Assembly: GCA_030950835.1 (NCBI GenBank)
Contig: JAUZQU010000223.1
Location: forward strand, 1-30,705
Length of the DNA stretch: 30,705 nt
Reading direction: 5' to 3'
DNA from: Mariprofundaceae bacterium
GTDB taxonomy: Bacteria; Pseudomonadota; Zetaproteobacteria; Mariprofundales; Mariprofundaceae
Part shown: positions 5,854-15,300 of the stretch, in pieces
Numbering within the stretch: the stretch's first letter is position 1
How the letters are laid out: the number at the start of each line of letters is the position of its first letter
Notes under the pieces: generated by a model
What the model saw: only the letters and a program-made list of their open reading frames with translations
Told to the model about the DNA's origin: nothing
Databases searched by the model: none
Program-made: the position numbers and the translations under genes

Positions 5854-7064
5854 GATTCTTCCTTGGTAACTACAATTTCTTGGGGTAAGGCATGGCTTAA
5901 AAAACCCGTGTTGGACATGCTTAAACCATAAGCACCCGCCAAGCCAAACACTGCAATATCACCTACATCAGCAGCTTCAATGAATACATCATTGGCAAGT
6001 TTGTCGGCACTGGTACACAGAGGGCCACCAAAATATACAGATTCTTGGCGCACGGATTCTTGGGCTGCAAAAAGTTTATCTCTGCCTAAAGAGACTATGC
6101 CCATAGGATGATTGATTGCCAAGGCAGCAGGGCGACGGAAATGGTTGATACCACCAGCACAGACCAGTTGTTTTTTACCACGGCTGGTTTTAATGTCGAT
6201 AATTTCAGTGCAAAACCAACCACAGTCAGCAGCCAGCCAACGCCCCAACTCCAAGACAAAATGTCGCCCTTCAAAGCCGTAGTCCTGAATCATTTTGGAA
6301 AGACCTATGGCATAAGCTTCAGGGTCGAAATCGTTATTTTCTTCTAAATAGTCTACACCAAACCCACCACCAAAATCAATGATGTCGCATTGAACACCTG
6401 CATATTGTTGTTCGATACGCTGGGTTAAATCAAAGACCAGTTGGCAGTTGTGCAATAAATCATCCACATTCAACACACCACTAGCAGCATAGACATGTAA
6501 ACCATGGAAATTCAAATGTTCCAAGGCTAAAATCTGAGGTAAAGCTACATCCAACTGTTCTTCATCAATGCCAAACTTCTTAGAGCCACCTGAAAAGGTG
6601 GTTTGGGCATCATGGATGTCAAAATTGGCGTTAATACGCAGCAATACATCTTGTTTTTTGCCTAAATCGGCACAAACTTGGTTCAAACGATACGCTTCCA
6701 CCAAAGATTCGATATGAATGGTGCGTACACCGTGTTGCACGCTCCACTGCAGCTCTTCTATGCTTTTTCCTGGGCCTGTATAAATCATTTGCTCGGCATG
6801 AAAACCTGCTTTGATGGCTTTATTGGCTTCACCCAAGCTGGCAATTTCAATGCCTGTGACCTGTTCTTCAATGGCAGCGGCGAGAAATGCAGGGTGTGGA
6901 TTGGCTTTCATGGCGTAAAACACTTCTACACCTGCAGGCATCAAACGTTTTAAACAGTTGATTTTCCTGCGCATTCGGCTCATCTCATAAAGATAAACGT
7001 TCAATGTTTGCCCTTGTTTTGCCTGTTGACGCAGGCTGTGTTCAATAACTGAAGGAATGATCAT
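5850..7064 (-). CDS. Fold-type III PLP-dependent decarboxylase (Orn/DAP/Arg family 2)
   Basis: An alanine-racemase-fold decarboxylase of 404 residues. The TIM barrel carries the PLP lysine Lys53 (YAMKANPHP), a cofactor-stacking His190 (HGLHVYAASG), the phosphate-binding FGGGFG loop (231-236) and LELGR (271-275), where EPGR is usual. The C-terminal barrel has GPLCTSADKL (347-356), whose Cys350 would reach the partner subunit's active site, and GAYGLSMS (377-384). The segment after the cysteine is TSAD rather than the CES of diaminopimelate decarboxylase. That resembles the type III enzymes found in secondary-metabolite and exosortase-linked clusters, so I do not name it lysA. The substrate is undetermined. 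It overlaps hslU by 4 nt. The ATG at 7064 has no strong Shine-Dalgarno sequence. Confidence 0.85.
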   Translation of the reverse strand: MIIPSVIEHSLRQQAKQGQTLNVYLYEMSRMRRKINCLKRLMPAGVEVFYAMKANPHPAFLAAAIEEQVTGIEIASLGEANKAIKAGFHAEQMIYTGPGKSIEELQWSVQHGVRTIHIESLVEAYRLNQVCADLGKKQDVLLRINANFDIHDAQTTFSGGSKKFGIDEEQLDVALPQILALEHLNFHGLHVYAASGVLNVDDLLHNCQLVFDLTQRIEQQYAGVQCDIIDFGGGFGVDYLEENNDFDPEAYAIGLSKMIQDYGFEGRHFVLELGRWLAADCGWFCTEIIDIKTSRGKKQLVCAGGINHFRRPAALAINHPMGIVSLGRDKLFAAQESVRQESVYFGGPLCTSADKLANDVFIEAADVGDIAVFGLAGAYGLSMSNTGFLSHALPQEIVVTKEES

Positions 7065-7083
7065 GCGCCAAGTTCACCACAAA

Positions 7084-7101
7084 GCTTGGTGCAGACCAAG
7101 C
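7084..7101 (-). terminator. Short perfect hairpin before the decarboxylase gene
   Basis: GCTTGGT (7084-7090) and ACCAAGC (7095-7101) form a perfect 7-bp stem with a four-base loop. On the minus strand it is followed by TTTGTGG, which is a weak T-tract. It lies between the Ste24-like gene and the decarboxylase, 20 bases before the decarboxylase start. It could be a weak terminator separating the two genes, or a structured leader affecting translation. Confidence 0.3.
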
Positions 7102-7136
7102 AGCAATGTGTGTAGGGGGGTGCGCCTAATGTTGGC

Positions 7137-8381
7137 TTAGGCAGAACGTTTTTCTAAATGCGCAATACGCACAGGTGCTGGAGGGTGAGAATCATGCCAT
7201 GCTGAATACCATGCATCAGGGGTCAACGTGGCTGCATTATCCTCATACATTTTGACCAAAGCGCTGATTAAATCATCTGCATTGGCGTGTTCTTTGGCAT
7301 AATCATCGGCTTCAAATTCATGTTTGCGTGAATACATACTCATGATAGGTGACAAAACAAATGTAAACGCAGGCATGACCATCATAAACAAGATAAGCAA
7401 GACATAATCCGACGCTTGACTCACCCCAAGGGCTTGATAAAACCACAATTGCTCTGAAAACCAGCCCATGAGCGCAAAACCAGCAAAAAAGATAGAAAAA
7501 GTCAGTAACATACGTTTTTTGATGTGATTACGTTTGAAATGACCCAGTTCATGGGCGAGTACAGCCAAGGTTTCTTGGGTAGAAAGTTGATCTAGGAGTG
7601 TATCAAAGAAAACGATACGTTTACTTTTGCCAAAACCTGTAAAATAAGCATTGCCATGACTAGAACGTTTTGAACCATCCATTTGATACAAACCATTGCT
7701 TTCAAAACCACAGCGTTGTAACAAAGCTTCAATGGCAGCTTTGAGTTCGGCATCTTTCATGCCTTCAAATTTGTTGAATAAAGGCGCAATAAAAGTGGGG
7801 TATAACCACATCATCAACACAGCAAAGCCAACCCAAACAGCCCAAGCCCATAACCACCACAGCTCACCTGCACTTGCCATCAGCCATAGAATCACCGCAA
7901 TAAGGGGGGTAGCGATGAGTAACATCAGTAAGGTATTTTTGCACATATCGCTGAAAAAGATCTTGGCAGTCATTTTGTTAAAACCAAAACGTTCTTCAAG
8001 CACAAACGTTTGATAGATGGAGAAAGGAATGTCCAAAAGGCTGCTCAATACTGAGAAAACAAGGATAAAAGCTACGCCTGTTTGCAAAGCTGACCAATCC
8101 AAGCTGCGCATAGCATCATCCAGACATGCCAGACCACCGCCTAATGTCCAAAACAATAACAAACCAAGCCCATAAAGCCCCGCCCATGTGCCAACTTTAA
8201 GCTTGGCAGTGGTGTAGTCGGCTGCTTTTTGGTGCGCCTCTAATGAAATAATGCCCTCAAAACGTGGGGGTACTTGGGCGCGATGTTGTTGCACGCTTTG
8301 TTGTTGTCGGCGATCTAAGTAAAAATCAATCAGGGTTGAAAGCAATAAGGCGCAAAGGAATATCCAAGTAAATGTTAACAT
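7137..8381 (-). CDS. M48 family Ste24/CAAX prenyl protease 1-like metallopeptidase
   Basis: Integral membrane zinc endopeptidase, 414 residues. The N-terminal half has several membrane segments (about 2-20, 66-85, 101-125, 148-170 and 175-200), typical of the Ste24 N-terminal domain. The catalytic domain has HELGH (277-281) and EFEAD (355-359, third zinc ligand), with two further hydrophobic segments between them. Bacterial relatives degrade or process damaged membrane proteins, and E. coli BepA and HtpX are distant M48 members. The length and multi-spanning N-terminus favour Ste24 over HtpX (about 290 residues). It is the first gene of a minus-strand group continuing to the decarboxylase after 72 nt. 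A weak AGGG lies 7 bases before the ATG. Confidence 0.92.
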   Translation of the reverse strand: MLTFTWIFLCALLLSTLIDFYLDRRQQQSVQQHRAQVPPRFEGIISLEAHQKAADYTTAKLKVGTWAGLYGLGLLLFWTLGGGLACLDDAMRSLDWSALQTGVAFILVFSVLSSLLDIPFSIYQTFVLEERFGFNKMTAKIFFSDMCKNTLLMLLIATPLIAVILWLMASAGELWWLWAWAVWVGFAVLMMWLYPTFIAPLFNKFEGMKDAELKAAIEALLQRCGFESNGLYQMDGSKRSSHGNAYFTGFGKSKRIVFFDTLLDQLSTQETLAVLAHELGHFKRNHIKKRMLLTFSIFFAGFALMGWFSEQLWFYQALGVSQASDYVLLILFMMVMPAFTFVLSPIMSMYSRKHEFEADDYAKEHANADDLISALVKMYEDNAATLTPDAWYSAWHDSHPPAPVRIAHLEKRSA

Positions 8382-8437
8382 GGGCGAACCCTAACAAGGG
8401 TGATGCGGTTGTCATCTTTGTTGCTAAGTCAGGGTGG

Positions 8438-9481
8438 TTAATCTGCTATTTTAACCGTCCAAAGTGACCAGTGTTGAACTGGGTCAGCTTGGGGTAATTG
8501 TGGATTACGATTGCTGTGAAAAATCAGTGTCTCGTCATTCAACCAAGCAGGGCCACCATCGATGACGCCTAAACCAGAGGTGATCACGTGTTGTGTGCCT
8601 GTGTTGAGGTCTAAGGTGTAGATGAAGGTTTGTTGAATGTCGCCCAAACTATCGCGATTGGAGACAAAGGCGATTTTTGTAGCATCGGCATTAAACGTGG
8701 GCTCAAGGTCAGCATAGGGGTTACGGGTGAGGCGTTTTAAGCCTGAACCATCACTGTTTTGCAGCCAAAGGTCGAAATTACCGTTGTTTTCACGAACAAA
8801 CACGATTTTCTTGCCATCATGGCTAATATCAGCATCAAAACCATCGCCCAACATACGTAAAGCAGGTTTGTCTTTGCTGAAGGTAAACAAACGTGGCGCT
8901 TGGAATTTACTGGTTACACCTATTGTGCTTTCAGGGTAACCATTGCGAAACGCCCAATACTTTTCATGGTACATACGCCAAGCTTGCCCTAATAATTGGT
9001 GGTGCAAGCTACCATCCACTTGTTGGCTGTTGATGCGGGCGCGGCGTGTGTTTTCAAAAGTATTGTCAAAGACCCAAGTTTGACCATCCGCTGTGGCTTG
9101 CAAATGGTTGGGCAACATGCCGTTGTGGAAAATAGCAGGGGCAAGCGTTTGCTGGCTGGAAGTTAAGGATAACCAAGGGGTGAGGTAACCAAGGCGATTG
9201 CTGATATAAGCGATATCACCATTTTCTAAGGCAACGCCAAAACGAATGACTGTCTGCCCCGATGTGGCGCTGATGTCTTTGGCGGCACCAGCAATATCAT
9301 GCTTAGAAAGCCGCATCACCTGATACCTTTGGTGAACACGTTGCGAATAGACCAAATAATCCCCTGCAACATCAGGGTATATCATGTCCGCATTGGGGCT
9401 GTGAAACATGGGTGATATGGGGTTAGCTGCGAAAAGGGTGGTGGTGATGAGTAGTCCGCAGATGAGAAGGGTGAGGCGCAT
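8438..9481 (-). CDS. Secreted TolB-like WD40/PD40 beta-propeller protein
   Basis: The mature part is built of beta-propeller blades of the PD40 type, clearest at ISHDGKKIVFVRENNGNFD, EPTFNADATKIAFVSNRDS and ETLIFHSNRNP, as in TolB. It lacks the TolB N-terminal domain and is shorter (347 residues), so it is TolB-like rather than tolB itself. I chose the ATG at 9481 because it is preceded by AAGGAG and begins a good signal peptide (MRLTLLICGLLITTTLFAAN); the longer frame reaching 9535 would bury the signal. The protein is predicted to be periplasmic. Its function is unknown, probably protein or glycan binding. It diverges from rimP across a 216-nt intergenic region. Confidence 0.8.
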   Translation of the reverse strand: MRLTLLICGLLITTTLFAANPISPMFHSPNADMIYPDVAGDYLVYSQRVHQRYQVMRLSKHDIAGAAKDISATSGQTVIRFGVALENGDIAYISNRLGYLTPWLSLTSSQQTLAPAIFHNGMLPNHLQATADGQTWVFDNTFENTRRARINSQQVDGSLHHQLLGQAWRMYHEKYWAFRNGYPESTIGVTSKFQAPRLFTFSKDKPALRMLGDGFDADISHDGKKIVFVRENNGNFDLWLQNSDGSGLKRLTRNPYADLEPTFNADATKIAFVSNRDSLGDIQQTFIYTLDLNTGTQHVITSGLGVIDGGPAWLNDETLIFHSNRNPQLPQADPVQHWSLWTVKIAD

Positions 9482-9697
9482 GTTGATGTTCTCCTTGGGT
9501 TGGTGAAGATTAAAGGTACGGCTAGAAGACCGCACTTTCGTGATAGAGAAGCAAGATTGCCAGTTATTTTTTATATGTAGAGGACAAGTGAATTATAGAA
9601 ACTTGCAATTTTATGTTTGTTTCATCATTCTTCGCGTCGTTAAAAGTGGGCTGCGGCTCGCTTTTTTTGTTTTTAGGCAAAGTGATATGGTGGTGAA
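9482..9697. promoter_or_regulatory. Divergent intergenic region TolB-like / rimP operon
   Basis: This 216-nt gap must hold the promoters for the secreted propeller gene (minus) and for the long rimP operon (plus), because both are first genes and face away from each other. Only two elements can be named: the AAGGAG ribosome binding site of the minus-strand gene just inside the gap, and the terminator-like hairpin of the rimP leader (9645-9668). The middle is A+T rich but shows no -35/-10 pair good enough to assert. Confidence 0.5.
9645..9668 (+). terminator. rimP leader attenuator-like hairpin with T-tract
   Basis: AGTGGGC (9645-9651), loop TGCG, and GCTCGCT (9656-9662) form a 7-bp stem including two G/U wobbles. 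It runs directly into seven Ts, then GTTTTT. It lies 30 bases before the GTG start of rimP, so it reads as an intrinsic terminator inside the leader of the long operon. Similar hairpins precede rimP-nusA in other proteobacteria, and NusA is known to influence termination at its own operon leader. Control of the whole operon at this site is a reasonable inference. Confidence 0.7.
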
Positions 9698-10201
9698 GTG
9701 GCTGATATTGAAACAATAATCAAAGATTTGGCGATGCCGATTGTAGATGAATTGGATATTGATTGGATGGGTGTTGTTGTGTCTGGTTCGCGGGAATCGC
9801 GTTTGATTCGGGTGATTGTGGATCGTAAAGGCGGCATTGGCGTGGAAGCGTTGCGTCGTTTGAGTAAAGGTTTGTCGTTGCAGTTGGATGTGGAAGACTT
9901 GATTCCAGGTAAATATCATTTGGAAATCAGTTCGCCAGGTTTGGATTGGCCTTTGACTACCGTGGCGGACTTTAAACGTTATGCAAATGACTGGTTACGG
10001 GTAAAGTTTGAAAATGGTTCTACGCTGGAAGGGGAAAACCTTGGTGTAGATGAAGCAGGTGAAGTGTTAAGCTTGAGAATTCGTGGGGAAGAACAAGCGA
10101 TATGTTTGGCTGAAACACATTTGGTGATTCGCTCGGTTAACTGGGGTGAAATTTCAGGCAAGGCGAAACGTAAAAAAACGAATAAAAAGAACAAGTCATA
10201 G
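9698..10201 (+). CDS. rimP: Ribosome maturation factor RimP
   Basis: Assists late maturation of the 30S ribosomal subunit. The 167-residue protein shows the family pattern: a short helical N-terminus (IIKDLAMPIVDELDIDWMGV), the GGIGVEALRRLSKGLS segment, and LEISSPGLDWPL, the signature of this family (usually SPGldRPL). A C-terminal SH3-like domain follows and the tail is lysine-rich. The start is GTG at 9698; the in-frame codon at 9683 is a stop and no other start lies between. The Shine-Dalgarno sequence is poor. It is the first gene of the plus-strand operon and is preceded by a terminator-like hairpin. Confidence 0.96.
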   Translation: MADIETIIKDLAMPIVDELDIDWMGVVVSGSRESRLIRVIVDRKGGIGVEALRRLSKGLSLQLDVEDLIPGKYHLEISSPGLDWPLTTVADFKRYANDWLRVKFENGSTLEGENLGVDEAGEVLSLRIRGEEQAICLAETHLVIRSVNWGEISGKAKRKKTNKKNKS

Positions 10202-10226
10202 GTGAAAATGATGAAAGGTTTGAATA

Positions 10227-11693
10227 ATGAATGCTGATATGTTGCAAGTTGCAGATGCTGTAGCACGTGAAAAATCCGTGGAGCGTGAGCTGGTGCTTGA
10301 GTCTATGGAACAAGCGTTAAAAACAGCGGCACGTCGTACTTATGGCACTAAAGTTGTCGAAGCAAAAATTGATAGAGTGACGGGTGAGATTTCACTTTTT
10401 CATGTGCGTACGGTGGTGGAAGAAGTTGAAGATGAAGAAAATGAGCTGAGCCTAGAAGAAGGTAAAGCTTTGGATGCGGCGGCTGATGTTGAGACTTCAT
10501 TTCGTGAGCCTTTAGCGCCTATCACTTTGGATAGGGTGGCAGCACAAACGGCAAAACAAGTCATCAACCAGAAGATTCGTGAAGCAGAACGTGCGCGTGT
10601 GGTAGCAGAGTACGAACCGCGTGTGGGTGAGATTGTTGTTGGTATCGTCAAACGCGTAGAGCGTGGCAATGTGTATGTCGATTTGGGTCGTGGTGAAGGT
10701 GTGATGTATCGCGAAGATTTATTGCCGCGTGAGTCTTTTCGTCAAGGCGACAGGGTGCGCACGTATTTGCGTGAAGTACGCAACCAACCTAAAGGTGCAT
10801 TGGTATATTTGTCGCGTGCAGATGCGGGAATGGTATTGAAGTTGTTTGAACAAGAAGTCCCTGAAATTCAAGATAACTTGGTAGCGATTCAAGCGATTGC
10901 GCGTGACCCTGGTTCGCGTAGTAAAATCGCTGTGGTGTCTACAGATGTGGGTGTTGATCCTGTGGGTGCTTGTGTGGGTATGCGTGGTTCGCGTGTGCAG
11001 GCTGTAGTGAATGAGCTGCATGGCGAAAAAGTGGATATTATTGAGTGGACAGAAGACCCTGCTGCATTTGTAGTGAATGCTTTGGCACCTGCGGAAATTG
11101 AGCGGGTATTGGTAGATGAAGACAGTGGTTCGATTGAAGTGGCTGTGGCCGAAGATCAGCTAGCGATTGCGATTGGCAGACGTGGGCAAAACGTACGTTT
11201 GGCATCGGAGCTTACAGGCTGGAATGTTGAAATCATGACTTTGGGTGATGAAAAACAAAAACGTGAAGAAGAAGTTGCAGTTGCTAAAGAAGCCTTCATA
11301 GGCGGATTGGATATTGATGAAGACTTCTCTTTATTGTTGATTGCGGAAGGTTTTATGAGCCTTTCTGACTTGGCATATTGTGCAATTGATGAATTGACGG
11401 CAGTTGAAGGCATTGAAGAAGAGTTGGCGCAAGAGTTGCAAAAACGGGCGCGAAACAGTTTGTTGGATTCAGCGCTTGAAGAAGAAGGTGAAGGCAAAAA
11501 AGCGGTTGCGCTGTTGGATGTAAAAGGTATGACACGCGAAATTGCGGAAGCTTTGTCTGCGCAAGGTTTGGTAAGTGCCAATGCTTTGGCGGATGCGGCA
11601 AGTGATGAGATTGAAGCGATTGAAGGCGCGGATGAAGCGCAGTTGAACGATTTGATTATTGCCGCGCGTGAAGCTTGTGGATGGTTTGACTAA
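10227..11693 (+). CDS. nusA: Transcription termination/antitermination protein NusA
   Basis: Binds RNA polymerase and nascent RNA and modulates pausing, termination and antitermination. The 488 residues hold an N-terminal polymerase-binding domain (1-125), an S1 domain (about 133-198, VGEIVVGIVKRVERGNVYVDLG), KH1 with GMRG (251-254), KH2 with GRRG (317-320), and two acidic helix-hairpin-helix repeats at the C-terminus (about 355-420 and 430-488), as in proteobacterial NusA. The acidic repeats are the part that contacts the polymerase alpha subunit in E. coli. It follows rimP after 25 nt and precedes ylxR by a few bases, the classical order. Confidence 0.98.
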   Translation: MNADMLQVADAVAREKSVERELVLESMEQALKTAARRTYGTKVVEAKIDRVTGEISLFHVRTVVEEVEDEENELSLEEGKALDAAADVETSFREPLAPITLDRVAAQTAKQVINQKIREAERARVVAEYEPRVGEIVVGIVKRVERGNVYVDLGRGEGVMYREDLLPRESFRQGDRVRTYLREVRNQPKGALVYLSRADAGMVLKLFEQEVPEIQDNLVAIQAIARDPGSRSKIAVVSTDVGVDPVGACVGMRGSRVQAVVNELHGEKVDIIEWTEDPAAFVVNALAPAEIERVLVDEDSGSIEVAVAEDQLAIAIGRRGQNVRLASELTGWNVEIMTLGDEKQKREEEVAVAKEAFIGGLDIDEDFSLLLIAEGFMSLSDLAYCAIDELTAVEGIEEELAQELQKRARNSLLDSALEEEGEGKKAVALLDVKGMTREIAEALSAQGLVSANALADAASDEIEAIEGADEAQLNDLIIAAREACGWFD

Positions 11694-11708
11694 ATATTGA
11701 ATGCGCCA

Positions 11709-12359
11709 ATGCATAAACCATCGCAGCGCACTTGTTTTGCTTGTCGTTCAAGCCAAGACAAGACAATATTGTTGCGTTTGGTGGTGGATGAACAAGGTTT
11801 AATTTGGCCTGATTTGTTGGCGAAATTGCCAGGTCGTGGTGTGTATTTATGTATGCAAAACGCATGTTTGACTAAGCTGTCGGACAAACGATTGCAGGTG
11901 TTAAAGCGTGACTTTTCGCCGCAGTTGCCACAATTAGAGGCGTTGATGTATCGATTGTCTGATATGCTGGCGCTTCGGGTAACGCAGTTGATGAAGGGTA
12001 TGAAGAAACGTTCGGCTGTAGGTCGTGATGCTGTGATGCATCAATTGTGGGGAAAATCGCCTGTGTTGTTGATGTTTGCAGCAGATGCTGGCGCGGCGTT
12101 GTTAAGGCAAGTCAAAGATGCCGTGGCAAAGCGAGATGTGACATGTAAAAAAGAAGCTGCACGAACAAAAGTGCTGGTTTCAACGTTGGATGCCCAAGCT
12201 TTAGGTTTGATTTTGGGTAGAGATAAAGTTTCGGTTGTGGCTTTTACAAAGGAAAATCCTTTGGCGAAGTTGCAGCAATTTTGTGTTTGGCAAGAGCAGC
12301 TTGAGAAAGCGGGTTATTGTGCAAGCAACAGGGAAAGCAAGGTAACAAATGGCGAATAA
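11709..12359 (+). CDS. YlxR-domain RNA-binding protein with C-terminal L7Ae-like region
   Basis: The N-terminus carries the YlxR/DUF448 signature: RTCFACR near the start, a FIRLV-like strand (LLRLVVDEQG), and PGRGVYLC with a further cysteine. After a helical linker, the second half (about residues 105-205) has the alternating hydrophobic pattern of an L7Ae/YlxQ-type fold (LLMFAADAGAALLRQVKDA, VLVSTLDAQALGLILGRD, VSVVAF). Separate ylxR and ylxQ genes sit here in Firmicutes; fusion of the two is known in alphaproteobacteria. It is expected to bind RNA, possibly as a regulator. I prefer the ATG at 11709; an in-frame TTG at 11697 would add four residues, and neither start has a clear ribosome binding site. 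The end overlaps infB by 11 nt. Confidence 0.85.
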   Translation: MHKPSQRTCFACRSSQDKTILLRLVVDEQGLIWPDLLAKLPGRGVYLCMQNACLTKLSDKRLQVLKRDFSPQLPQLEALMYRLSDMLALRVTQLMKGMKKRSAVGRDAVMHQLWGKSPVLLMFAADAGAALLRQVKDAVAKRDVTCKKEAARTKVLVSTLDAQALGLILGRDKVSVVAFTKENPLAKLQQFCVWQEQLEKAGYCASNRESKVTNGE

Positions 12360-15300
12360 ACGAGTGCTTGATTTGGCGAAAGATTTGGGTGTAACTGCAG
12401 AAGATGTGCAGAGCGCAGCAAAAGATTGTGGTGTGGCAGCGAGTGGGCCGACCAGCAATCTAGATGGCGATGATGTGGGTAAAATAACCACAACATTAAG
12501 CTCTAAACAGGATAAAAAACCTAAGGCAAGCACTACGCTGACTTTGGGTAAACCGCTGTCTACAGCAGGTGCGCGAGGTTCGGATGGTGGTAGCCATTCG
12601 GTTGAAGTCTCTGTGCGCAGACGACGCGGTCGTGTATCCACGGCTGGGGCACCAACAGTGAATAACCCAACTACGGTTAAGCAGCCCAGTTTGAAGCCCG
12701 CAGAGCAAGCGCAGCAAGCTATGAAAAAAGCTGAGGCGAGCGCGCAACTCCAGCAGTCACAAAAGCAAAAAGAGCAGCCTAAGACCCCGCAAGCCGCTCA
12801 GCAAAATACCCCTCAAAAAGCTGTTCCCAAAGAAACAGTAGCGCAAGCTAAAGTTGTGGTGACAAAAACCGCAAAACCGCAAGCAACGCGACCTGTAGTG
12901 TCTAAAAAAACAGTCGTTAAAAGAGAGGGTGGCAAGGTAGCTGTAAAAGCAACAAGTGGAAAAAGCTTGCCTAAACCAAGTGTATCACCAGCGAAACTTG
13001 CTGCTGAAAAAATGGTTGCTTTGAAAGCGAAAAAGACGGAAGAGCAGGCAGCACAACGTAAAAAACGTAAAGATGCACGTAGCCAGCGCAATATTGAACA
13101 ACGCACTCGAAATGCTGGAACAGGAAACACGAATCAACCACGCGAGCGCCGCGAAGGTTTGCCAACACGTGCTCCATCAGCGCGACCAGAGCGTGACAAT
13201 CGTACGCCTAGACCTAAACCTAAAACAGGTGGCCCGCGCACTACGATTCGCACAGGTTTAACACCTGCACAGATTGCAGCGTCTAAAGCGCCGCGTTCAT
13301 CGATTAAACAAATTGAAGATAAAATCACCAAAGATCGCCGTAGTCAGCGCTCGAACAATCGTGGCGCTCCAGGGCAACGACCGAATCAAGGGCGACCAGG
13401 GAGCACTACACCTGCCAATGTAGGTGTGCGTCGTACACCTTCGGTCGCTGTTGGGCCAGTGGAACAAGCTGCTGTACCAGCAGGACAAAAGCGTAGGCCA
13501 ATGCAAGGGCGACATCAAAAGCGTAGGTTATCGCCTGCTGAAAAAGCAGCGCGCAGAGATTATTCCTCGAAACGTCATCAATCACTCACGCCAGAGCAAG
13601 AAGAGCGTATGGCACGTTTGGCGAAAGGTGGCAGCCGCTTTAAAAATACCATTACCAAAGACGATGATGCGTTTGTAACGCGTGATGTGGAAGTGATGGA
13701 TGGTATGGTGGTATCTGATTTGGCAGCCAAAATGGCCGTGAAGTCGGTGGATTTGGTGAAGAAATTATTCGAGATGGGTCAAATGATTACCATCAACGAT
13801 AGTTTGGATGCGGACACGGGGATGTTGATTGTGGAAGAGTTCGGACACAAACCCAAGCTTATCAATGAAGCAGCTGTGGAAGATGTATTGATTGCTGAAG
13901 TCGAAGAAGATGAAGACATTCTTACACCTCGCCCACCAGTTGTGGTGGTGATGGGGCATGTGGATCATGGTAAAACATCGATTCTTGATGCTTTGCGTAA
14001 AGCGACTGTGGCAGAAGGCGAAGCTGGTGGTATTACACAGCATATTGGCGCATACATGGTCAAACTTGACAGTGATGAACGCGTGGTATTTGTGGATACA
14101 CCTGGTCACGAAGCCTTTACAGGTTTGCGGGCACGTGGTGCGAAATTAACGGATGTGGCGGTATTGGTTGTTGCTGCGGATGATGGTGTGATGCCACAAA
14201 CTGTAGAAGCATTGAACCATGCTAAAGCTGCGGGTGTGCCGATTATTGTAGCCATCAATAAAATGGATAAAGACGGTGCTGACCCTGAAATGGTCAAGCG
14301 TCAACTTTCTGAACATGGTTTGATTTCAGAAGACTGGGGCGGAGACACTATCTTTGTGAATGTTTCAGCGCGTACGGGCGAAGGTTTGCAAGACTTGCTT
14401 GAAATGTTGGCATTACAAACGGAAATCCTTGAGCTTAAAGCCAACCCTGATCGTATTGGTCGTGGTGTGGTGATTGAGTCACGCTTGGACAAAGGGCGTG
14501 GGCCAGTAGCTACAGTGTTGGTACAAAATGGTACCTTCAAGAAAGGCGATATTGTGGTCGTAGGTTCAGTGATGGGTAAAATTCGTGCCATCGTGGATGA
14601 AAATCATGTGCAACATAAAACAGCTGGGCCTTCGATTCCTTTTGAGTTGATTGGTTTAGGCTCGGTGCCTGAAGCAGGTTTGGAAATTGTAGCGGTGGAA
14701 ACTGAACGCCAAGCCAAAGATATTATTAGTTATCGTAAAGAGAAACAGCGTCAACAAGGCGTGACCAGTGATAAACGTGCAAGCTTGGATGATTTGTTTG
14801 CGGATATGGCAAGTGGTATTGCTGAAGTGCCTGTATTGATTAAAGGTGATGTGACGGGTTCTGTGGAAGCTATGGCTGAATCATTGGCCAAAGCGGGTAC
14901 GGATGAAGTACAAGTGAAAGTGGTGCATAAAGCCATTGGTGGCATTACCGAATCGGATATTATGTTGGCATCTGCGGCGAATGCGATTGTGATTGGTTTT
15001 AATGTTCGCCCTGAGACAAAAGCGAAGAAACTAGCGGCACAAGAAGGCGTGGATGTTCGTTTCTATAAAGTGATTTATGATGCGATTGATGAAGTGAAAG
15101 CGGCGATGGCTGGTAAACTTTCACCAGATGAAGTGGAGAAAGTCATCGGTTCTGCTGAAGTTAGAGAAGTGTTTATTGCGCCTAAGATTGGTGCGATTGC
15201 AGGTAGTTACGTGACCGATGGTTATGTGACGCGTGGCTCTAAAGTGCGTGTGTTGCGTGAAGGCGTGTTGGTTTATGATGGTGAGTTGGCTTCATTGCGT

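Noticed and set aside
7124..7142. GCCTAA/TTAGGC hairpin at the end of the Ste24-like gene
   Set aside because: Six-base stem without a T-tract and partly inside the coding region; likely chance.
9482..9535. N-terminal extension of the TolB-like protein
   Set aside because: The additional 18 residues precede a good signal peptide that has its own AAGGAG ribosome binding site.
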